Both the position numbers and the translations under genes were made by a program. A DNA stretch of 64,000 nt from Novipirellula aureliae (GTDB taxonomy: Bacteria; Planctomycetota; Planctomycetia; Pirellulales; Pirellulaceae): contig NZ_SJPY01000006.1 in the NCBI RefSeq assembly GCF_007860185.1, positions 62,845 through 126,844 on the forward strand. Direction: 5' to 3'. The notes under the pieces were generated by a model. It was not told the origin of the DNA. It did no database searches and saw only the letters and a program-made list of their open reading frames with translations. Positions 62,104-64,000 of the stretch are shown here, piece after piece (the stretch's first letter is position 1; every line of letters begins with the position of its first letter).

Positions 62104-64000
62104 GCGGGCGACGCCGGCAACCCGTATCCCCATCGCTGTTTCCCTTCCTCGCTGTTCTCGTCTGTACGCTCGGTACGCTGATTCTGTTTCTAGCCCTCGT
62201 GGCACAGAAAGCGACCAAGACAGCGGAACAGAAGGTGGCCGAGGCGACACAGCAAGCTGAGCAGCAATTGGCGGAAGCCGATGCTTCGGCCGGTTCGTCG
62301 CTCACCGCGAAAACAGTCGATTCAATGATTGCCGAAGAAGAGCTACGGCTCGCTCAAGTGGTTGCGTTTCGCGACGAACAAGCAGCCGATTTGGGGGCCA
62401 AACGCGATCACCTTACGCACATCGAAGACCATCTCAAGCGGGTTCGAGATGAATTGATGCGGCTGAGCGACGAAGTCAAGCGTGCGACGGGCGAAGAGGA
62501 AGTTGAAGTGATCGATGAAGCGACGATCGCATTTATGAAGACGAAGCTCGAAGAAGAAGAAAAAGCGGTTGAGAAGCTAAAAGAAAGCACCGCCAACCAA
62601 ACGCCTCGCGTTGTCATCGTGCCTCACAAAGGACCCAATGGTACCGATCGCCGACCGATCTATTTGGAGTGTACCAAGAACGGCATCATGCTGTGGCCCG
62701 AAGGCGTCCGAATCACTCCCGAGCAAATCGAAAAGAGTAGCCGTGGTGCCAATCCCATCGATGCTGCGCTGCGCATTGTGAGACATCATTGTTTGCAAAA
62801 CTACGGCGATCCAATCTCGCCCTATCCGCTGCTTGTTGTTCGTCCCAATGGAATCGAAACCTATGCCGCTGCACGGGGCGCGATGGAGGATTGGGATGAC
62901 CAATTCGGGTACGAACTTGTTCCAGAAAACGTGGAACTAGCATTCAACCCACCCGACCCAGCGCTGAAAAAACGGATCGATCAGGCTGTTCAAGATGCCA
63001 TCGCCAACCAACAAGCTCGCACGGAGATATCACGGCTGGCCATGAATGGACGTGGCCGATACCCGCGCGCTTTCGATGGCAACCGCGGATCGAATTCAGG
63101 TGCTCGAAAACCACTGCCAACCCTATCAGCGAAACAGCTTGATCAACAAGGTCGAGCAAACGGATTCCATAAAGCGACTGACGGTATGCCCAGTGGATCG
63201 GAGTATTACGCGTCCTCCGCGAACTCGTACTCAAGCAGAAACTCTGCGAGGAAACAATCCGATTGGTCAACGGGCAATGGGACTGCTACAAACGCGAGCC
63301 AATCGGGGCAAACCGGTTCGAACGCCAACGGCGAGGGTGTGGGCTCGGCGATGAGTGCTCCGTCAATGCAACGAATTGAAAACGATATGGAAATAGCCGC
63401 ATCCGAATTACGATCGCCGTCGGGCCTCTCCGAGGCCATGACAACACTGCCCAGTGGTATGAGAGAGGATCAGTCAGCGGAAGAACTTTTGCTAGGCAGT
63501 GCCAGCGGGCTGAGAACACCGGGTGATGGCAGCACGACGAATGGTGAGATGAGTAGCTTCTTAGATAGACACCATGCTAACCCTGCTACCCCCTCAAGCA
63601 CTGGTTCGTTTGCCGATTCGATCACAAATCCCTCTGACTTGACACTCGGTCAACCCGACGGTTCGCAGCCCGGATCGAGTACCGGATCGAGTTTTGATTC
63701 CCCCGACGCGTTCATGGGAAATGAGAGCCTGCAAACGGAAGGGGCGTATGCCGATAGCGATTCGGTTCATGGTGGGAATGCTCAGCAGGGCTCCGCTGCC
63801 AGTGGTGGACAGCGTGAAGGTGAGTATGGAGCAATCGGATCACCATCCGCTGGCGGGGCGAGTAGCTCGGCTCCAGCTCCATCGGAAACTCAGCAGAGCG
63901 GCAGCATGTCGATCAGCAATCGCTCACCCAATTCGTCGCCCAATCGCAGCAACCGCGGTGAGAACTGGGCTGTTCCTGAGCATGTTGCCGTCGCGAAAGG
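62100..64000 (+). CDS. Large membrane-anchored partner of the channel protein, partial
   Basis: Open from an ATG overlapping the upstream stop to the right edge (at least 633 residues). One helix, FPFLAVLVCTLGTLILFLAL at about 14-33, is followed by a coiled coil to about 165. A compact domain follows (TPRVVIVPHKGPNGTDRRPI, then CTKNGIMLWPEGVRI and SPYPLLVVRPNGIETY). Then comes a Ser/Gly/Asn-rich linker of about 270 residues. At the edge the sequence becomes ordered again (RGENWAVPEHVAVAKG). The single-helix topology suits a TolR/ExbD/MotB-like partner, although I see no peptidoglycan-binding motif so far. It may be confined to planctomycetes. Confidence 0.8.
   Translation, partial: MSGRRRQPVSPSLFPFLAVLVCTLGTLILFLALVAQKATKTAEQKVAEATQQAEQQLAEADASAGSSLTAKTVDSMIAEEELRLAQVVAFRDEQAADLGAKRDHLTHIEDHLKRVRDELMRLSDEVKRATGEEEVEVIDEATIAFMKTKLEEEEKAVEKLKESTANQTPRVVIVPHKGPNGTDRRPIYLECTKNGIMLWPEGVRITPEQIEKSSRGANPIDAALRIVRHHCLQNYGDPISPYPLLVVRPNGIETYAAARGAMEDWDDQFGYELVPENVELAFNPPDPALKKRIDQAVQDAIANQQARTEISRLAMNGRGRYPRAFDGNRGSNSGARKPLPTLSAKQLDQQGRANGFHKATDGMPSGSEYYASSANSYSSRNSARKQSDWSTGNGTATNASQSGQTGSNANGEGVGSAMSAPSMQRIENDMEIAASELRSPSGLSEAMTTLPSGMREDQSAEELLLGSASGLRTPGDGSTTNGEMSSFLDRHHANPATPSSTGSFADSITNPSDLTLGQPDGSQPGSSTGSSFDSPDAFMGNESLQTEGAYADSDSVHGGNAQQGSAASGGQREGEYGAIGSPSAGGASSSAPAPSETQQSGSMSISNRSPNSSPNRSNRGENWAVPEHVAVAK

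Overview
The window looks like a chromosomal stretch of a planctomycete, most likely a Rhodopirellula-type member of the Pirellulaceae. This rests on gene content and style, not on a marker gene (there is no rRNA or tRNA here). The pointers are a futalosine-type menaquinone cluster, a WXG100-like protein beside an adenylate-kinase-like protein, a DUF1570 protein, an AP2-domain protein, a membrane-anchored Ser/Thr kinase, a type III polyketide synthase, and many short intergenic palindromic and tandem repeats. Most of the window is housekeeping or metabolic. I see no prophage, insertion sequence, CRISPR array or integrase.

Layout. 1-4.6 kb: end of an unknown gene, a degenerate repeat-rich gap, then an NtrB/NtrC-like sensor kinase and sigma-54 activator. 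4.6-8.2 kb, minus strand: ychF, a small membrane protein, uppP and a lexA homologue whose catalytic lysine is replaced. 8.6-11.5 kb: Na+/amino-acid symporter and a phosphodiesterase in one operon. 11.6-15.6 kb, minus: dus and the serine pathway genes serC-serA. 16.2-25.9 kb, plus: putA, hrpB, and a glycyl-radical activase/enzyme pair that looks like trans-4-hydroxyproline dehydratase. Its product, pyrroline-5-carboxylate, is the substrate of the second PutA domain, so the three genes read as a hydroxyproline/proline degradation island.

26-36 kb: a DUF1570 protein, an orphan iron-type ABC permease, an unknown anchored protein, mdh, a degenerate hydrolase beside a single-domain response regulator, a DUF423 protein, the WXG100-like/adenylate-kinase-like pair, and cdd. 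36.7-42.6 kb: a polyprenyl diphosphate synthase, glycosyltransferase genes, a YfhO-type membrane protein and a PEGA lipoprotein. 43.1-48.6 kb: a tight plus-strand operon menG-ubiX-ubiA-mqnE-tmk with dapA behind it. The first four genes cover several steps of menaquinone synthesis by the futalosine route, and the upstream polyprenyl synthase could supply the side chain. 48.7-57.3 kb: AP2 protein, type III PKS, DUF167, trpD, nucleoside hydrolase, Ser/Thr kinase with a redoxin lipoprotein, and a Gfo/Idh/MocA oxidoreductase. 57.8-64 kb: a helix-turn-helix protein with a long acidic linker and a membrane anchor, a small secreted protein, and a MotA/TolQ/ExbB-like channel translationally coupled to a large partner that runs off the window.

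Several dispersed repeat families occupy the gaps: a roughly 115-bp imperfect palindrome (four loci), a roughly 100-bp element (two loci, opposite orientation), and a 56-bp hairpin (two loci). None is next to a recognisable transposase.
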